DNA of 64,000 nt. Origin: Pseudovirgaria hyperparasitica. Taxonomy: Eukaryota > Ascomycota > Dothideomycetes > Acrospermales > Acrospermaceae. Below are positions 11,066-23,124 of this stretch, one piece after another. Each line of letters opens with the position of its first letter. Positions within the stretch are counted from its first letter, which is position 1. The stretch spans positions 1,054,001 through 1,118,000 of the forward strand of contig NW_022985557.1 of the NCBI RefSeq assembly GCF_010093815.1, written 5' to 3'. The notes beneath the pieces were generated by a model, which ran no database searches, was not told the origin of the DNA, and saw nothing but the letters and a program-made list of their open reading frames with translations. The position numbers and the translations under genes are program-made.

Positions 11066-12732
11066 TTTGTAGCAATATGGAGTGGGAATGTTGGATAGAA
11101 ATGTTGTGACGGGAGCAAGACCAGTTGATGATGCTTGATTGAAAGTGGCAGACGCGTTTTTAGTCGCGTCGCGCGTTGTCCAATCAGTATCGCTAGGCTA
11201 CCCAAAAGCCCCACAATTACGGCTGTATCCGAATGGGGAGGCTGGACATTCCGACGCGTCCCATCATGCCTTCATTTGCACATCCTCCACCGTTCATAAT
11301 TATTGTGAGCAGAAACAGAAACGTCAAGATGCTCCCATCACTCTGCGATCATATGCCATCAACCTCCACCGCCTTTCTTGCTGAACGCAACCAGCAACTC
11401 CAGTTCAGCAATACCGTGAACTTGCAAGGCTGTCTATGAAGAAACAGAGACATCGATCGTGTTAATTAGCATCAGCTTTTAGTCTGCCTGACTAGTCCCC
11501 TTGTAGTTCGAAACATTTAAGCACAGTATTAATTAGGTGTCTGACTTTGTGAGGCACATTTAGCCTTGATCTCTTCCTGGCTCAGGAACTTGGAGATAAA
11601 GCACGAGCTCTGACATTTCTGCCCGGAAAGAAAGTGCTACAGGAGTGTTGACTTGGGAGACACCTTGTCTTTTCAAGAGTCGCGACAGGAATGCTACCGC
11701 GATGAATAAAACAGAGATGGGCCGTACTGTCAATCACTTTGACAAAAACAACATTCGGCTCACCCAGGTGATCAACTTTAGTCAATTGTGTAATGTAAGG
11801 GAGCTTAGAACCAATTATAACCTGCTTAGAGCCGAATTGTCTTGCACACAGTTTTTCCCGAACCTCGAACCTACGGCTCAAGTCCGAGTTAGAGGCTAAA
11901 GTCCCTGATGTTTCATTGTCACTGAACGTTTGGTGGATTCTCTGGCTATATTGGTGACCTCATATGTTTCCAATAATGACTTGGGCTGCATGAACAGTGG
12001 ACTAAACAAGACTTGAAACAGGGAGAATATCGAAAATGATCACGCAACTACAAATACTCGATCATGACAACTATTCCAAGCTTCAGTTCAGTCTGTAAAT
12101 TAGCCATCTTGCTCATGGAGATTGTCGTATTATCTTCATGACAAGTACTACATGTATGCAGTAATGAACAATGAGACTTGGCAGAACAGCGACGATCCGT
12201 GAGAATGGCTTACGGAGTTGATATTCATTGTAACAGGCTTGGGTTTATATGCTCTAGCTTACCAGCTAAGGGATGTTATGGGGGGAACCTTGTTCGCCCG
12301 ATACTAACAGTTCCAGCACTCTCACCAAGTACGCTGATCTCTTGGACCGGCATTGTATTCACAATGATCATGATGGTATGCGGTACATGCCTCATATATG
12401 TAACGGCGTCACCCATCAGGAAGAATGATTGGCAATGCGTAGCCATCATGCTTGAATTCTCTGCTTCTTCAGAAGATCAATCGAGTTCCTAAGTTCGTGA
12501 TGTCCAGTCACGCACAAGCATACTAGATTCGATGAGGTGCTTCTGCTACCGAGGGTTCAGAGATGAGTATGTGTAATAGAGCCTTTTGATATTCGCCCTA
12601 ATGTAAAATTACCTTTCCCGTCTATTGATAGTCTGAGTGAGCCTAAAATGACACATCCAACTCATGCACCTTGATTAACAGTTGCGGCGTTACTGCCTAA
12701 TGGTATCTTCAACACATGAGAGTACAGATCAT
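11066..12732. other. gene-poor stretch with a possible decayed membrane-protein frame
   Basis: The 1.7 kb between Mrc1 (start) and the O-methyltransferase (3' end) has no complete gene. At about 12170-12480 two short hydrophobic plus-strand frames could encode membrane segments, but a stop interrupts the first and no clean splice model joins them. Confidence 0.4.
12170..12492 (+). pseudogene. possible remnant of a small membrane protein
   Basis: One frame reads 'TELIFIVTGLGLYALAY' and then stops. A TACTAAC followed by TTCCAG ends near 12319 and could be an intron 3' end. A second frame then reads 'STLISWTGIVFTMIMMVCG', also hydrophobic. There is an in-frame stop upstream of the first stretch and no convincing start. 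This could be a decayed or unusually spliced gene, or chance. No family recognised. Confidence 0.2.
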
Positions 12733-14283
12733 TTAGATGGTCACTGATTTATCCTCCTCTTCTTCCTCAACACTAGACCCATCTGTCGACAGAGTCTCGT
12801 CATCGTCAGTGACATCTGGGCCTGTCCACGCGACCTCAATGACTGAAAGAATCGACCCAGGGGTATGCGCTATTCTGGTGATCTCGAAGCGCGGATCAGC
12901 CATCGCTAGAAGTTTACCCCAATCCTCGACATCACGTTCTTTTGAGTTGAAACTGTGTTTCATTGCAAGATCATAACCACTGCTATTCGTCAACATCTGC
13001 TACGCAACAGTCGCATAGCTCAACATACAGTATGACTTGGATATGATATGGTTCCAGGTCGTCTGCTTGAGGTAAGCAGACTTCGTTAAAAATGATCCTA
13101 GCCCCGGGTTTCATTGCAGGGACCAGGTTTCGGATGATCTGAACTGCATACTTGTCCGACCAGTCGTGGAGGATAGACCGGAAGAAGTATACATCAGCCC
13201 CTTTCACAGGCTGTGGCATGAAAAAATTGTACGGTTGGAACTCAATCCGGTCTGCCACGTCTTCTGGCACCCGTGCGGTTGTGACGACTTCAGGCATATC
13301 CTCGATGATACATCGCAGTCTTGGGAATCGTCGTAGAAGTTTGATCGCAACGGATCCATGGGACCCGCCAACGTCCACCAGTAGCTTTGGACAGGTCTCC
13401 TCTGTCCAGCCGAGATCTCTGAATAGATGCGAAATGTCGAATATGGGATGTGACTGAAGATACTGCATGCCATCTGCAAAGCGTTGTGCTCGAAGCTCGT
13501 TAGACCTCAGTGCGTCCCATAGCGATTGGCCGTGCGCCAACGCATACCCTGTTTCCGTGGGTTCCTAACAGTCGTGAATAAACTGACAAACTTGATAGTT
13601 TGAACAGGAATTACCTCTGATCCGGGCCATTTCTGCATGCTATCGACGGTTCGTGCCTACTACATATTACTATTACTGCCTCGAGTATATTGAAAAATAT
13701 TCTTACCCCAGCAGCCCACATCTCATCTACCAGGACACCTATCCACTGATGTAGTAAGGGGCTCTGAACGAGAAGCTTGGATGTCGCATTATGACGTATA
13801 TAGCCTTTACGTGGTTCTTCGAAGATGTAGAAGGCAACAGCCAGCCGTAACAGGCGTTTGAGATCACTCGGGTCTATCCGGCATCGAATGGCGAGCTCCG
13901 CATACGAGACCTCTTCGTCAAACGAGAGTGCAAGAGCAATGCGATATCGATATATGGCTTGAAGACTCATGAATACATTGTTCTATCGTCGCGTCAATAA
14001 GGAGCCCCAGTCTCAACAACTACGTTTCGGATCATACCGTCGGACTCGCAAGGCGTGTCAGATGAGTCAGTGGTCCATTTATGAGTACCTGTAATTCACT
14101 GCTCGCCTGTAACACCTCGCTCTGAGCTTTGAACAATTCCAACGGCAATGAGGCCTGCGGCGGGGCATCCACCGACAAGGACGGACTAGGGAGACCCTTC
14201 TCCCTCAGATAGCTATCGATCTTTCTGGTCCCATCGGCTATTATAGCGCTCAATTCCAGTAGTCTACTCTGGTCGGTCGCCAT
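12733..14283 (-). CDS. SAM-dependent O-methyltransferase (COMT type)
   Basis: Five exons: 14038..14283, 13707..13982, 13615..13656, 13029..13564 and 12733..12982, with introns of 55, 50, 50 and 46 bp; 449 residues. An N-terminal winged-helix dimerisation region ('LQAIYRYRIA', 'EVSYAELAIRC', about 83-150) precedes the Rossmann methyltransferase fold. SAM motif I 'LLVDVGGSHG' lies near residue 249-258, an acidic motif II follows ('IIEDMPEVV'), and the catalytic His is in 'ILHDWSDK' (about H321). This is the plant caffeate/fungal polyketide O-methyltransferase family, which methylates phenolic hydroxyls. The substrate is unknown. No polyketide synthase, P450 or regulator sits next to it. The last intron (46 bp) was chosen because it restores 'DLAMKHSFNSKERD', typical of the family. 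Confidence 0.87.
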
Positions 14284-15932
14284 ATGTTCTGATAGAACGT
14301 GCTGAGACAGCAACAGCGCGCAAAGGACCCAGATTCAAGGTTACGAAGCACGTTTGGAAGCCGCGGTGTTCGGCAGTTTCAAACAGCGATGCGGGCCTGG
14401 TGTTCATCGTTCAGAAGTAGTACCAGCACCAGCACCAGGCCAGGAGACTGACAGCTCGAGCCGGAGCGCACTAGATAGGCGATGATCTGGAGACAGCTAA
14501 CATACGAATCCCTGGTTGAACAGCAGCAGCTGTTCTGTCCGCATGAGTATATAGTATGCCCAAATGCTGGGGGCCGCCCCGCTTAGTCCACTACAGCTGC
14601 AACCGTTATAGGTCAAACTTAAAGTAAGAGTCTATAAATAGAACTCCAAGTCTTCCTGCTAAGGCAATCTGTAAGTCGATCAGTTGCCCCTTGTTGTGGT
14701 TTGGCGAACAAGAAGCCGTTAAACCACAGGCCAGTCACAAAATCCTCACGTCCAATTCGTTTGGCCCTTGCCCGAATGGAGTCTTGTCAGCACAACGCAA
14801 GGCTTATATCTCTTGGTGAGCTTCTCACCGTCATTTCCAATCGGACGAAGATCCCGAGCCACTGAGCGTCAGTTTCGATCATCGGTCTTTATAATTTTGA
14901 TGACAGAGAGGACAAGCTATGATCCACAAGCTGCGATTGTCATCAATTTCATATATACAATCGGATCGCCTCGTCACACTCGGATATTGCTAACCCGTAT
15001 ATTTGTCTGCTGCCTGCCGATGCCGGTATGTCAGTCACTCGGCATACTGACTGCATCGATCCAACGATGGGTCGATACTGCTGACGGTCATCACGCAAGC
15101 AGCTAGTGATAAGATCCTTGCACCGACAAACGTGGTAGTCTGACCTGCAGCTAGACACATATAATCATATTGCTGTTAAACCTACCAAGAGGTAGGCGTT
15201 GCCGGTTCAACCCAGGTAGCTTGTAAATCAGCTTCGGCCTCCCGCACGATGAGTGTAGGAATAACCCGTCTATAAGATTACCTGGGAAACAGTTGATGAG
15301 AGCCGAACGATGTCTACGCAGATCATGGTAGAGAAACATGGCGAGCGACATAACCGTTGATTGAAGCTTATACATCTCCATTGTCCCAGTAGTTATCCGT
15401 TATTCCGATGCTCGAGATCAACAAAATTCGCGCGCAATGCACATGTAGTCAAAGCACTACACGGAACATTTATCGGTAAAAGTCGTAGGGCCGACACTGC
15501 CCTCAAACCCTTCAATTTTGTGGACGAATCTTCGAGCTCCGGCATTTCTGCGTGTGGCACCTACAGTAAATTTCGCGTCAGAATCTTCAAGATTCAAAAT
15601 TCTATACAAGTGACAAATGGAATTTGACTACACAGACAAGAGTCTCCGGGATATGGATACTGACGAGTGCATTATTTCGTCGCCCGTCCAGATTTATATT
15701 GAAATTCGAAGCTCAAGGATTGCTACACGAACATCTGCCGAGATTTGAGGTCAATTTTCGCATCCAATCGTCCACGTTCCGTGAGTCATGACATCTGGCA
15801 GTCTGTAAGCGCGTTTTGTGAGTGATTATATATTATCGGAGGCTCGATCTATCATGATTGTGCTCTTGCGGGGAGGAGTAGGGCGATGTGCTAATTATGA
15901 TAAGAGGTGGCGCCTGTGAACGACAAGAGTAT
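14284..15932. other. gene-poor intergenic region
   Basis: 1.65 kb upstream of the O-methyltransferase and downstream of the Ssn3 gene. Only short frames without recognisable features are present. A B-box-like word near 15210 is not part of a tRNA. Confidence 0.5.
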
Positions 15933-17664
15933 TCAACCCTCTTTGAGTCGCTTTGCAGGCCTACCGATGAGAGAATCGTCCGGTAATCCGCTCCGTTTCG
16001 TTCCAGGCACGCTCGAGGTGCGGATATCATTATCTTCCTGACTAACCCGTCGATGTGGATACTCGATCTTCACACTCCCAAAGCAGTTCTTGGATGGCTT
16101 GTCTGCTTCTCCACCAGCGGTGAAGTAGGGATGTTGAAGCGCTTGCTCGGCCGTTAGACGCTTCTGTGGATCGTACTCGAGGAGTCCTTGGAGTAGATCT
16201 CGACCCTCGTCTCCTGGTGAGTTACCCTGACCTGGAGAGTATTGGTTGTTCTGCATGGTAGTCTGCCACCAATCCTTCAAAGTTCTTGTACGGCCACTGG
16301 AACGCATAGTGCTCCCCAAAGCCTGCAGCTGAGCATATTCTTGCATGGCGGTCAGCAATGGCCATCTCTCCTTCGTAGGCATCCCAAGGACTTCGATGAT
16401 TTTCATCATCTGATTCCGCTGAAATGGTACAATCTTCTTACTGTCCATCTTTGCTTCTTCTCCTTTAAAGATAGGCCGCAAAGAAAGAAGTTCCGCGAAG
16501 ATACATCCTACGGCCCAGAGGTCGACAGCCGGCGTGTAATGCCGGCTTCCAAGCAGAAGCTCAGGTGCTCGGTACCAGATAGTCACAACAACTTTGTCAC
16601 CAGTGAACAGCGAGTGTAATGGCTTATAAAACAACCGAGCAAGTCCCAGGTCGCCAATCTTAACTTCTCCAGCCTTGGTGACCATGATGTTTGCGGGTTT
16701 TAGGTCTCGGTGCATAACCCAATTTCTATGCAAGTACAGTAGTCCGTTCAGAAGTTGCCATAGTATCGATTTAATAGCCTTAGCAGCGATCGCTTTTCGT
16801 GATTGTTGAGTGTGATAATGAATGATCTGTAATAGATCATGTTCGGCATATTCGAAGACAATGAAAATGCATTTGTCTTCTAGAATGATCTCTACCGTAT
16901 GGATGACGTTTGGGTCTGTAAGTTCCGTACAGAGCGCCATTTCACGGATTGCTGACTGTGATATGCCCGTATATTGAACCTCACCCTCCTTATCCGGCTT
17001 GAATCTACGACACGTGGTCAGTCACGGCATTTGAGCTCTTCAGATTGCTTTGACTAACTTCTTGATCGCGAATTCTCTAGTTTCACCATTTCGGCCTTGA
17101 GCTTTGTACACACGACCATACGTGCCACTGCTAATGAAACCGATGATTCTATAACGCTCGTTGACACGTTTCTTGCTCGTATAGCCACTTAACATCGCCT
17201 TTGACGATGACTCTGATGAATCTGAGACGGCCAGAAGATTACTAACTGCACGCGAAAAGAATCGAAATTTATGGTCGAGGCTATGGTTCTGTGGAAGACA
17301 AAAAGGGTCGTCAAGGCAGAAAAGGTTAGGGTGTAACGTGAGATAATGAACACAAAAGTGACCTGAGATGAGGAGCTGAAGACACGATGGCAAGATAGAC
17401 AACAGCACAGAACAAAAGGATTATAGTACAACGAGCTCGGTCCGATAGAAAGAGTCGCCTGCAAGGAGATGCAGCTTGAGTCGCGTGAACAACTGCGATG
17501 ACGCAGAAGACGCAGAAGACGCAGACGATTGTTGTGTATTGAGAAAGGATGCTGAAGCGTGGAAAGGACTTACCGTTGAGGGCGGTCGGAACGCTACTAG
17601 TAATATTACTGCTGCTTTTTAGCTGATGCGCCTGGCTAGAAGGAGGATTCGATGTGGCCGCCAT
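15933..17664 (-). CDS. SSN3: Mediator kinase Ssn3/Cdk8
   Basis: Cyclin-C-dependent kinase of the Mediator CDK module, which phosphorylates the RNA polymerase II C-terminal domain and transcription factors. The best model is exons 17574..17664, 17059..17221 and 15933..17004 (441 residues). Motifs: the Gly-rich loop 'GFISSGTYGRVYKA', the Lys in 'FAIKK', catalytic 'HRDLKPANI', 'KIGDLGLARL' (DLG in place of DFG), 'TIWYRAPELLLG' and 'AVDLWAVGCIFAELL'. The Cdk8-type insert 'FKPDKEGE...GISQSAIRE' spans the second junction. The first intron (352 bp) is long for this window; acceptors ending at 17213, 17222 or 17246 are all in frame, so 3-11 residues after exon 1 are uncertain. The C-terminal tail is basic ('GRPAKRLKEG'). 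Confidence 0.92.
17497..17527. repeat. short 9-bp tandem repeat in the Ssn3 intron
   Basis: About three imperfect copies of a gacgcagaa unit lie inside the long first intron of the kinase gene. Confidence 0.5.
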
Positions 17665-18155
17665 TACGCAGGCGCATGTGGGTCTGCGGTGTCTCTTAAG
17701 TCATTTCTGGCTCTTTGCGTCCTCGCGATCCGCAGTCGCTCTCCTTGTGATGGAGTTTAGACAATGTCAAGGTATTAGTGCCCGCCGGAAGAGATATCGG
17801 CGATACTTGTGCCGCGTAAAGTGCTTGGTGCCGTTTTTGGCAGGGGAGCTTCCCGAGCTGAAGCTGGGGCAGCGCCATCACCATCGCATCGCCATCACCC
17901 TCTGCTACATCTCCACGCATGCAATATGGCAATTTGAACGCACATTCGCCAGCCATAGCTATATTGCTCAGCCCGCTCCTCTTCACTGTCCCTGATACAG
18001 CTACTTCGTCGAAGGAATTCGTCTCGATCACCTTGCATTAGGTGTTTAACAGAGAGTTCTTGCGAAGCATTGCAGCGACTCTACCATACAGCAAAGGCGT
18101 GCACTACGCAGACTTCGCTCGAAACCTCCTCAATACTACAATACTAGACTAGAAA
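17665..18155. promoter_or_regulatory. divergent promoter region, Ssn3 and MFS transporter
   Basis: 491 bp between the Ssn3 start (-) and the transporter start (+). It presumably drives both genes. No distinct site is recognised. Confidence 0.4.
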
Positions 18156-19765
18156 ATGGATCCACGGACTTGGTTCAAGGACCTTACGCCCTACTTCATT
18201 TACTTGCTACTGTTCGCTACGACCGGACCTCTACTGTTTGGCTTTCACTTGGTACTGCATTCTGAAACGTATGTTATGAATTGGGCTCACAAAAGGACTA
18301 GGCTGAATTAAACGCGCCCGAGGATGTCATTCGCTGTAAAGCTAAATCCGCTACCTCAGCGAATCTCCCGCAGTGTATGCCCATGACATCTGCGCAATGG
18401 GGTCTTGTTGGCTCGATATACACACTGGGAGGCTTCCTGGGAGCTGTGATATCAGGAACACTATCATCTAGTTATGGGCGGTTAAGAGTCATGCAATTGA
18501 ATACGGCTTTCTTCATTGTTGGACCAATCTTGCAAGCTCTGGCACCAAACCTCACGGTTCTGGGTATCGGTCGTTTCATATCCGGAATAGGTGCTGGAAC
18601 AGCAATGGTGGTTGCTCCTCTATACGTTTCAGAGATATCACCGCCTGCAGAGCGCGGCTTCTTTGGAGCTTGCACACAAGTCATGGTCAATGTCGGAATC
18701 TTGATTGCCCAGCTGCTAGGATTCTTTTTGAGCAAGGGCCAGCTTTGGAGAATTATTCTTGCCGCTGGCGGTGGTATAGGATTAGTGCAGGCCCTGGGTC
18801 TCTTCTTTGGAGTAGAAAGTCCAAAATGGACCGCAGAATACAGAAACGTGTCCGAAGCAAAGAGGAACCTGCGCAGAATCCGAGGAGAGGACTATGATAT
18901 TAGCGAGGAAACTGGCGGATGGAATACTGAAGATAGCAATCTGACAGACGGTAAGCAAGTCATCATGGTCGACAGTCAACATCTAACTGGACACCAGAGC
19001 ACGAAACGTTGCTCAGGGGTGAGGAGGAGCTTTCGAATGTTGCGATGAAAGCTGAAAGAAAGGAGAATTTGAGCATCTTCCAAATCTGGCAATACCCAAA
19101 TCACAGGCGTGCTGTTTTCGCCGTTATGATGGTCATGGTCGCACAACAGTTTACTGGTCAGGAATCGAAGACTTTCATATCAGGTCAAAAATGGCTGACC
19201 TAAAGCAGGTATCAACAGCATCGTCATGTATGGCGTTGGCCTGCTGTCCAGCCTACTCCAGTCAAACTCCGCACTCCTTAACCTAGTTGTTTCGGCACTC
19301 AACATCATAGTCACGGCAGCCACTGCTCCTCTTGTCGACCGACTAGGCCGCAAAGTATGTATCTTGAACTCGATCTTTGTGATGGGAGCGTCATCCTTGC
19401 TTTTGGCTATCGGTATCATCAAGTCGATCAAAATACTATCTGCAGTAGCTGTACTACTCTTCGTTTCCGGATTTGCCCTTGGTCTAGGTCCGGTTCCGTT
19501 CATCCTAGCAAGTGAGCTGGTCGATCCTGAAGCCGTTGGTGCTACTCAAAGCTGGGCCTTATCGTCCAATTGGATATCAACATTTTGTGTTGCACAATTC
19601 TTTCCCATTCTAAACGAGCAATTGCATGGCAAGGTATATCTAATATTTACGGGACTGGCAGCGTTCTTTTTCGTCTTCGTTACCTGGTATGTACCCGAGT
19701 CGAAGGGCAAGAAGACTGCAGATGAGGTTTGGGGAAGAGAATCGAGCGCGAGGAGGGTTGATTAG
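18156..19765 (+). CDS. sugar-porter-type MFS transporter (Vps73/YBR241C-like)
   Basis: Four exons: 18156..18251, 18302..18950, 18998..19156 and 19209..19765, introns 47-52 bp, 486 residues. It has twelve-helix MFS architecture with sugar-porter signatures: 'SSSYGRLRVM' after TM2 (the G-R-x-x-x motif), 'GIGAGTAMVVAPLYVSEISP' in the TM4-5 region (the PESPR-like element is degenerate), 'DRLGRK' after TM8 and a C-terminal 'VPESKGK'. The N-terminus 'FGFHLAELNAP' recalls the vacuolar YBR241C/Vps73 branch rather than plasma-membrane hexose carriers, so a vacuolar location is inferred. The substrate cannot be read from sequence. The third donor is GTCAGG, weak, but the frame ('QQFTG' to 'INSIVMYG') fits the family. 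Confidence 0.88.
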
Positions 19766-20174
19766 ACCGCCTTTTCGAATAGATCAAGTATACGAGTCGC
19801 AAGACAGATTCATTCTGCACGTTCAGTCTTCGTCATGATCCTCCGGGGATGTCGTCTCCAGCAACAGCGCAGCATGCACGGACCGAGTTCCTTATGGAAA
19901 GCTGACAAACCCCGGAGGTTTTCGGCGAGGGTTCAGCGCGATCGGCTACTGCTCGGTCACCTAGGTAGGTCCCTGAGGTGGTAATAGCTTGCTTTAGCCT
20001 TTGCCGTCTGCTCCCTCGCACGTCAGACGAATAACGGGCCCCCGCCTCGGTCCCTCGCAGCTACGGCATCAAAAGGTTGGTCCCAGTCAAGGTCAGTAAT
20101 GTCGTTGCCATTGCTCACCCTGCGCTTCCTTTCGCAATATACCTGCGACCCAGCTTCATTCTCTCCCTGCCAGA
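19766..20174. other. intergenic region, promoter of the riboflavin gene
   Basis: 409 bp between two plus-strand genes, with no separate feature recognised. Confidence 0.45.
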
Positions 20175-21212
20175 ATGACTACACTGCCGGCGCACGCATC
20201 TCCGGCCCTCACCGCTGCGCAGGATCATACCGACTTTCCTGACCTCGATTTCCAATCACATCACAGAGAAGAACTCCGGCAATTGTCACAACCTCCGCCT
20301 CCTTCACTGATATCGCCCAAATTCACACCACCTTCTACACCAAGTCTCAACACCACCTCTTTCAACGAAAGAAGTGCTGCATCATACCCTGTCGAAGACA
20401 ATCCGGCTTCGTCCAACACTCCCGAGCTAGTCAAGAAGCTCCCAGAAGTGACATGCACCGTACGCGCAAGAATACCCACCACAACAGGGCAAGAGATGTG
20501 GCTACATGTATACAAGAATGATATTGATACGAAAGAGCATCTGGCCATCGTATTCGGCAGTACCATCCGAAGCAAAACCTTGGATGCGCCTCGTCCCGGT
20601 GAAACGGAGATGGATCGTATGATTCGCGGCGCATACCAAGGACGTCTGCACCCAGGTCGCACAAGTAGCAAGCTGAAGAACGCTGGTTCAGGACAAGCGT
20701 CTGATGCACAGGTGATACAACAAGCACCGCTCGTACGAATACATTCTGAATGCTATACCGGAGAAACAGTATGGTCAGCTCGATGTGACTGTGGCGAGCA
20801 GCTGGATGAGGCTGCACGACTCATGGCACTACCCAGTGCAACAGGAGGAGTTATCATCTACCTGCGACAAGAAGGGCGAGGAATTGGCTTGGGCGAAAAG
20901 CTCAAAGCATATAATCTTCAAGATCTTGGCAATGACACGTATGAGGCAAACATATTATTAAGGCATCCGGCAGATGCCAGAAGTTATGGTCTGGCTACGG
21001 CCATGCTTCAAGACCTAGGCTTAGGCGGCGAGACTGGCATACGTCTCCTAACCAATAACCCCGATAAAGTCCGAGCCGTCGAGGGCCCTGGAAGAGAGGT
21101 CGTCGTCAAGGAGAGAGTTGCTATGGTACCTCTAGCTTGGAAGACACACGGTAAAAGCGGTATCAACAGTGATGAGGTGGAAAAGTACCTCAGTACCAAG
21201 GTATACTTCTGA
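20175..21212 (+). CDS. RIB1: GTP cyclohydrolase II (riboflavin synthesis)
   Basis: First step of riboflavin synthesis: GTP to 2,5-diamino-6-ribosylamino-pyrimidinone phosphate, formate and pyrophosphate. Single exon, 345 residues. The zinc site Cys-x10-Cys-x-Cys is intact (C193, C204, C206 in '[17 protein letters not shown]'), and the downstream '[11 protein letters not shown]' and 'RLLTNNPDK' blocks of the family are present. The N-terminal 90 residues are Ser/Pro/Thr-rich and probably disordered, usual for fungal Rib1. There is no fused dihydroxybutanone-phosphate synthase domain, as expected in fungi, where Rib3 is separate. The start ATG is the first in frame. Confidence 0.95.
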   Translation: MTTLPAHASPALTAAQDHTDFPDLDFQSHHREELRQLSQPPPPSLISPKFTPPSTPSLNTTSFNERSAASYPVEDNPASSNTPELVKKLPEVTCTVRARIPTTTGQEMWLHVYKNDIDTKEHLAIVFGSTIRSKTLDAPRPGETEMDRMIRGAYQGRLHPGRTSSKLKNAGSGQASDAQVIQQAPLVRIHSECYTGETVWSARCDCGEQLDEAARLMALPSATGGVIIYLRQEGRGIGLGEKLKAYNLQDLGNDTYEANILLRHPADARSYGLATAMLQDLGLGGETGIRLLTNNPDKVRAVEGPGREVVVKERVAMVPLAWKTHGKSGINSDEVEKYLSTKVYF

Positions 21213-21883
21213 ATAGCCCTCGCCAAGAGCTCAGTTAGCTAATTCCTACTCATAGATTGAGAAGTTTAAGCATATGCTGGACAGAGCTTGAGCATAAAAT
21301 AGAATAATTAGTCCCACAGGAAGTGGTAAGGCTTCCGGACCGCTGTTCGGAAGAGATGAGTCGATGATACCTTCTGACCAATATCTGGAGTATAGCTAGC
21401 TGCTTGCCGATGATTACGATGAAAGTGGGAAAGAAGCCACCTAGCAGAAGTACGCCCATATAAGCGGACTATCGCAACCGAATACTCTAGATGTATCTCA
21501 ATCCGGAAGTACCATACTACAAGAATCGTCCCTCCATTATTGAAAATGCTCAAGAATCGGGCGGGACGACTGTCCAGGTACATCTATAATAGGGATCAAA
21601 TGCCAGGCGAATGAGATTTGTCAGGCTGTGTATTAGAAAGAAAGTCATCAGGACGATGTAAAGGAGGTACCCAGATGATGTACAGCAGGTTTGGTAAATA
21701 AATGTTTATACAGGAGATACTTGGAAGCAGAAGTCAAGATCGCTTGCAAGAACCTTTTGGGAAACAATCCGACCTACCCCTCTAGCCCCACTATGGAGGG
21801 CAATAACAAGAGCTCAACAATCAAGAGCCCTTGCAAGCTCCTTCAACATTTCCGAAGCATTTTCTTGACACTCATTGCCCATA
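21213..21883. other. intergenic region, no gene seen
   Basis: 671 bp between two plus-strand genes. Only short unconvincing frames. Confidence 0.5.
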
Positions 21884-22870
21884 ATGATCAACTTCGGCGT
21901 TGTAGGCACGGGCTGGATCACAGAGTCATTCATCGCCGGCGCTCATAACACCAAAAAGTGGCAACTCGCAGCCGTCTTTTCCCGCAAACAAGCCACCGCG
22001 ACAGAATTCGCAAGCAAATACAACGTTTCGACAACATATACCTCTCTTGAATCCCTTGGGGCCGACTCAGATATCCGAGTAGTGTACATTGCCTCTCCCA
22101 ACTCGCTCCACTTCTCGCAAGCCTCCATACTCCTCCGTGCGAAGAAGCACGTCATTCTTGAGAAACCCCTTGCCTCAAACTCCGCCGAGCTCGATTCCCT
22201 ATTCACGCTCGCAAAGGAGAACGATGTCTTCTTAATCGAAGCATTTCGCCATATCCACGAAGTGAACTTCCGTGTCTTGCAATCCAACCTTGCGCGCCTA
22301 GGCCCTATCTACGGCGCATCGTTGAACTACGCGTCATACTCTAGCAGATACAACAAGGTGCTCGACGGCGAAGTGCCCAATATCTTCTCGCTCGAGTACT
22401 CTGGTGGCTCACTCGCGGATCTGGGCGTGTATCCGATCGCTGCAGCCGTCGCGCTGTTTGGCGAGCCTCAGAAATGCATATACAAGCCTGTTATAATTGC
22501 TACCGGAGCGGACGGTGGGGGCGTGATACTCCTAGAGTACGACACGTTCGGCGTGAGTGTCAATGCGAGCAAGATATACACGAGCACGGCGCCGAGTGAG
22601 GTATACGGCGAGAAGGGGACTCTAGTGATCAATGCTGTAACGGACATTGACAGCGTAAAATTCTTGGATGCAAAAAGGAAGAACACTGAAGAATTGGCAC
22701 AGGAGAAGGCGGAGCAGAATCTGCAGGAAGAGGCGGATGTATATGCAGACTGGATCGAGAAGAAGGATATCAAGGCGGTAGGAATACAGGAGCAGATTAG
22801 TAGAGCGGTGTTGAGGTCAACGGAGAAGATGAGGAAGGATAATGGTCTCATTTTTGCGACTGAGAAGTAA
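21884..22870 (+). CDS. Gfo/Idh/MocA family NAD(P)-dependent oxidoreductase
   Basis: Single exon, 328 residues from the ATG at 21884. The N-terminal Rossmann fold opens with 'INFGVVGTGWI' (GxGxx nucleotide loop at about 5-12). The hallmark 'EKPLA' lies at 93-97, whose lysine takes part in catalysis and cofactor placement, followed by 'EAFRHIHEVNF' and 'GGSLADLGVYPI' with the conserved Asp and Tyr of the trans-dihydrodiol/xylose dehydrogenase subgroup. Substrates of this family are sugars, inositols or dihydrodiols; this one cannot be assigned. It lies 0.7 kb after the riboflavin gene with no shared function implied. Confidence 0.88.
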   Translation: MINFGVVGTGWITESFIAGAHNTKKWQLAAVFSRKQATATEFASKYNVSTTYTSLESLGADSDIRVVYIASPNSLHFSQASILLRAKKHVILEKPLASNSAELDSLFTLAKENDVFLIEAFRHIHEVNFRVLQSNLARLGPIYGASLNYASYSSRYNKVLDGEVPNIFSLEYSGGSLADLGVYPIAAAVALFGEPQKCIYKPVIIATGADGGGVILLEYDTFGVSVNASKIYTSTAPSEVYGEKGTLVINAVTDIDSVKFLDAKRKNTEELAQEKAEQNLQEEADVYADWIEKKDIKAVGIQEQISRAVLRSTEKMRKDNGLIFATEK

Positions 22871-23124
22871 TGATAGGGTAATGGAGCATCATACATAATA
22901 ACTAAACGACATGGCACACTTATCAATACAGGAAAGCTAAACAGGGCTCTTGAACCGTCCTCTAATAATGAGAATTCAGCACAATACCAATTTATCTGAC
23001 AAAGGATCCCAACGGGTTTCCAAGTAAGTAAGTATAAGAAGAACCTACAATTACCACCGCCAAAGATCGGGTAAGTGTAAGTAAGCATGGTGATGCCAAA
23101 GAAAAGAATAAAATGCAAAAGACA

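Noticed and set aside
12983-13028. Frame break near the end of the O-methyltransferase
   Set aside because: At first it looked like a frameshift, but a 46-bp intron with TAG acceptor restores the family sequence, so the gene is judged intact.
15140-15240. B-box-like ggttcaaccc suggesting a second tRNA
   Set aside because: No matching T-stem, A box or acceptor stem.
12733-19765. Secondary-metabolite cluster (O-methyltransferase with MFS carrier)
   Set aside because: No backbone synthase, P450 or pathway regulator is present, and the MFS protein is a sugar-porter type separated by the Mediator kinase.
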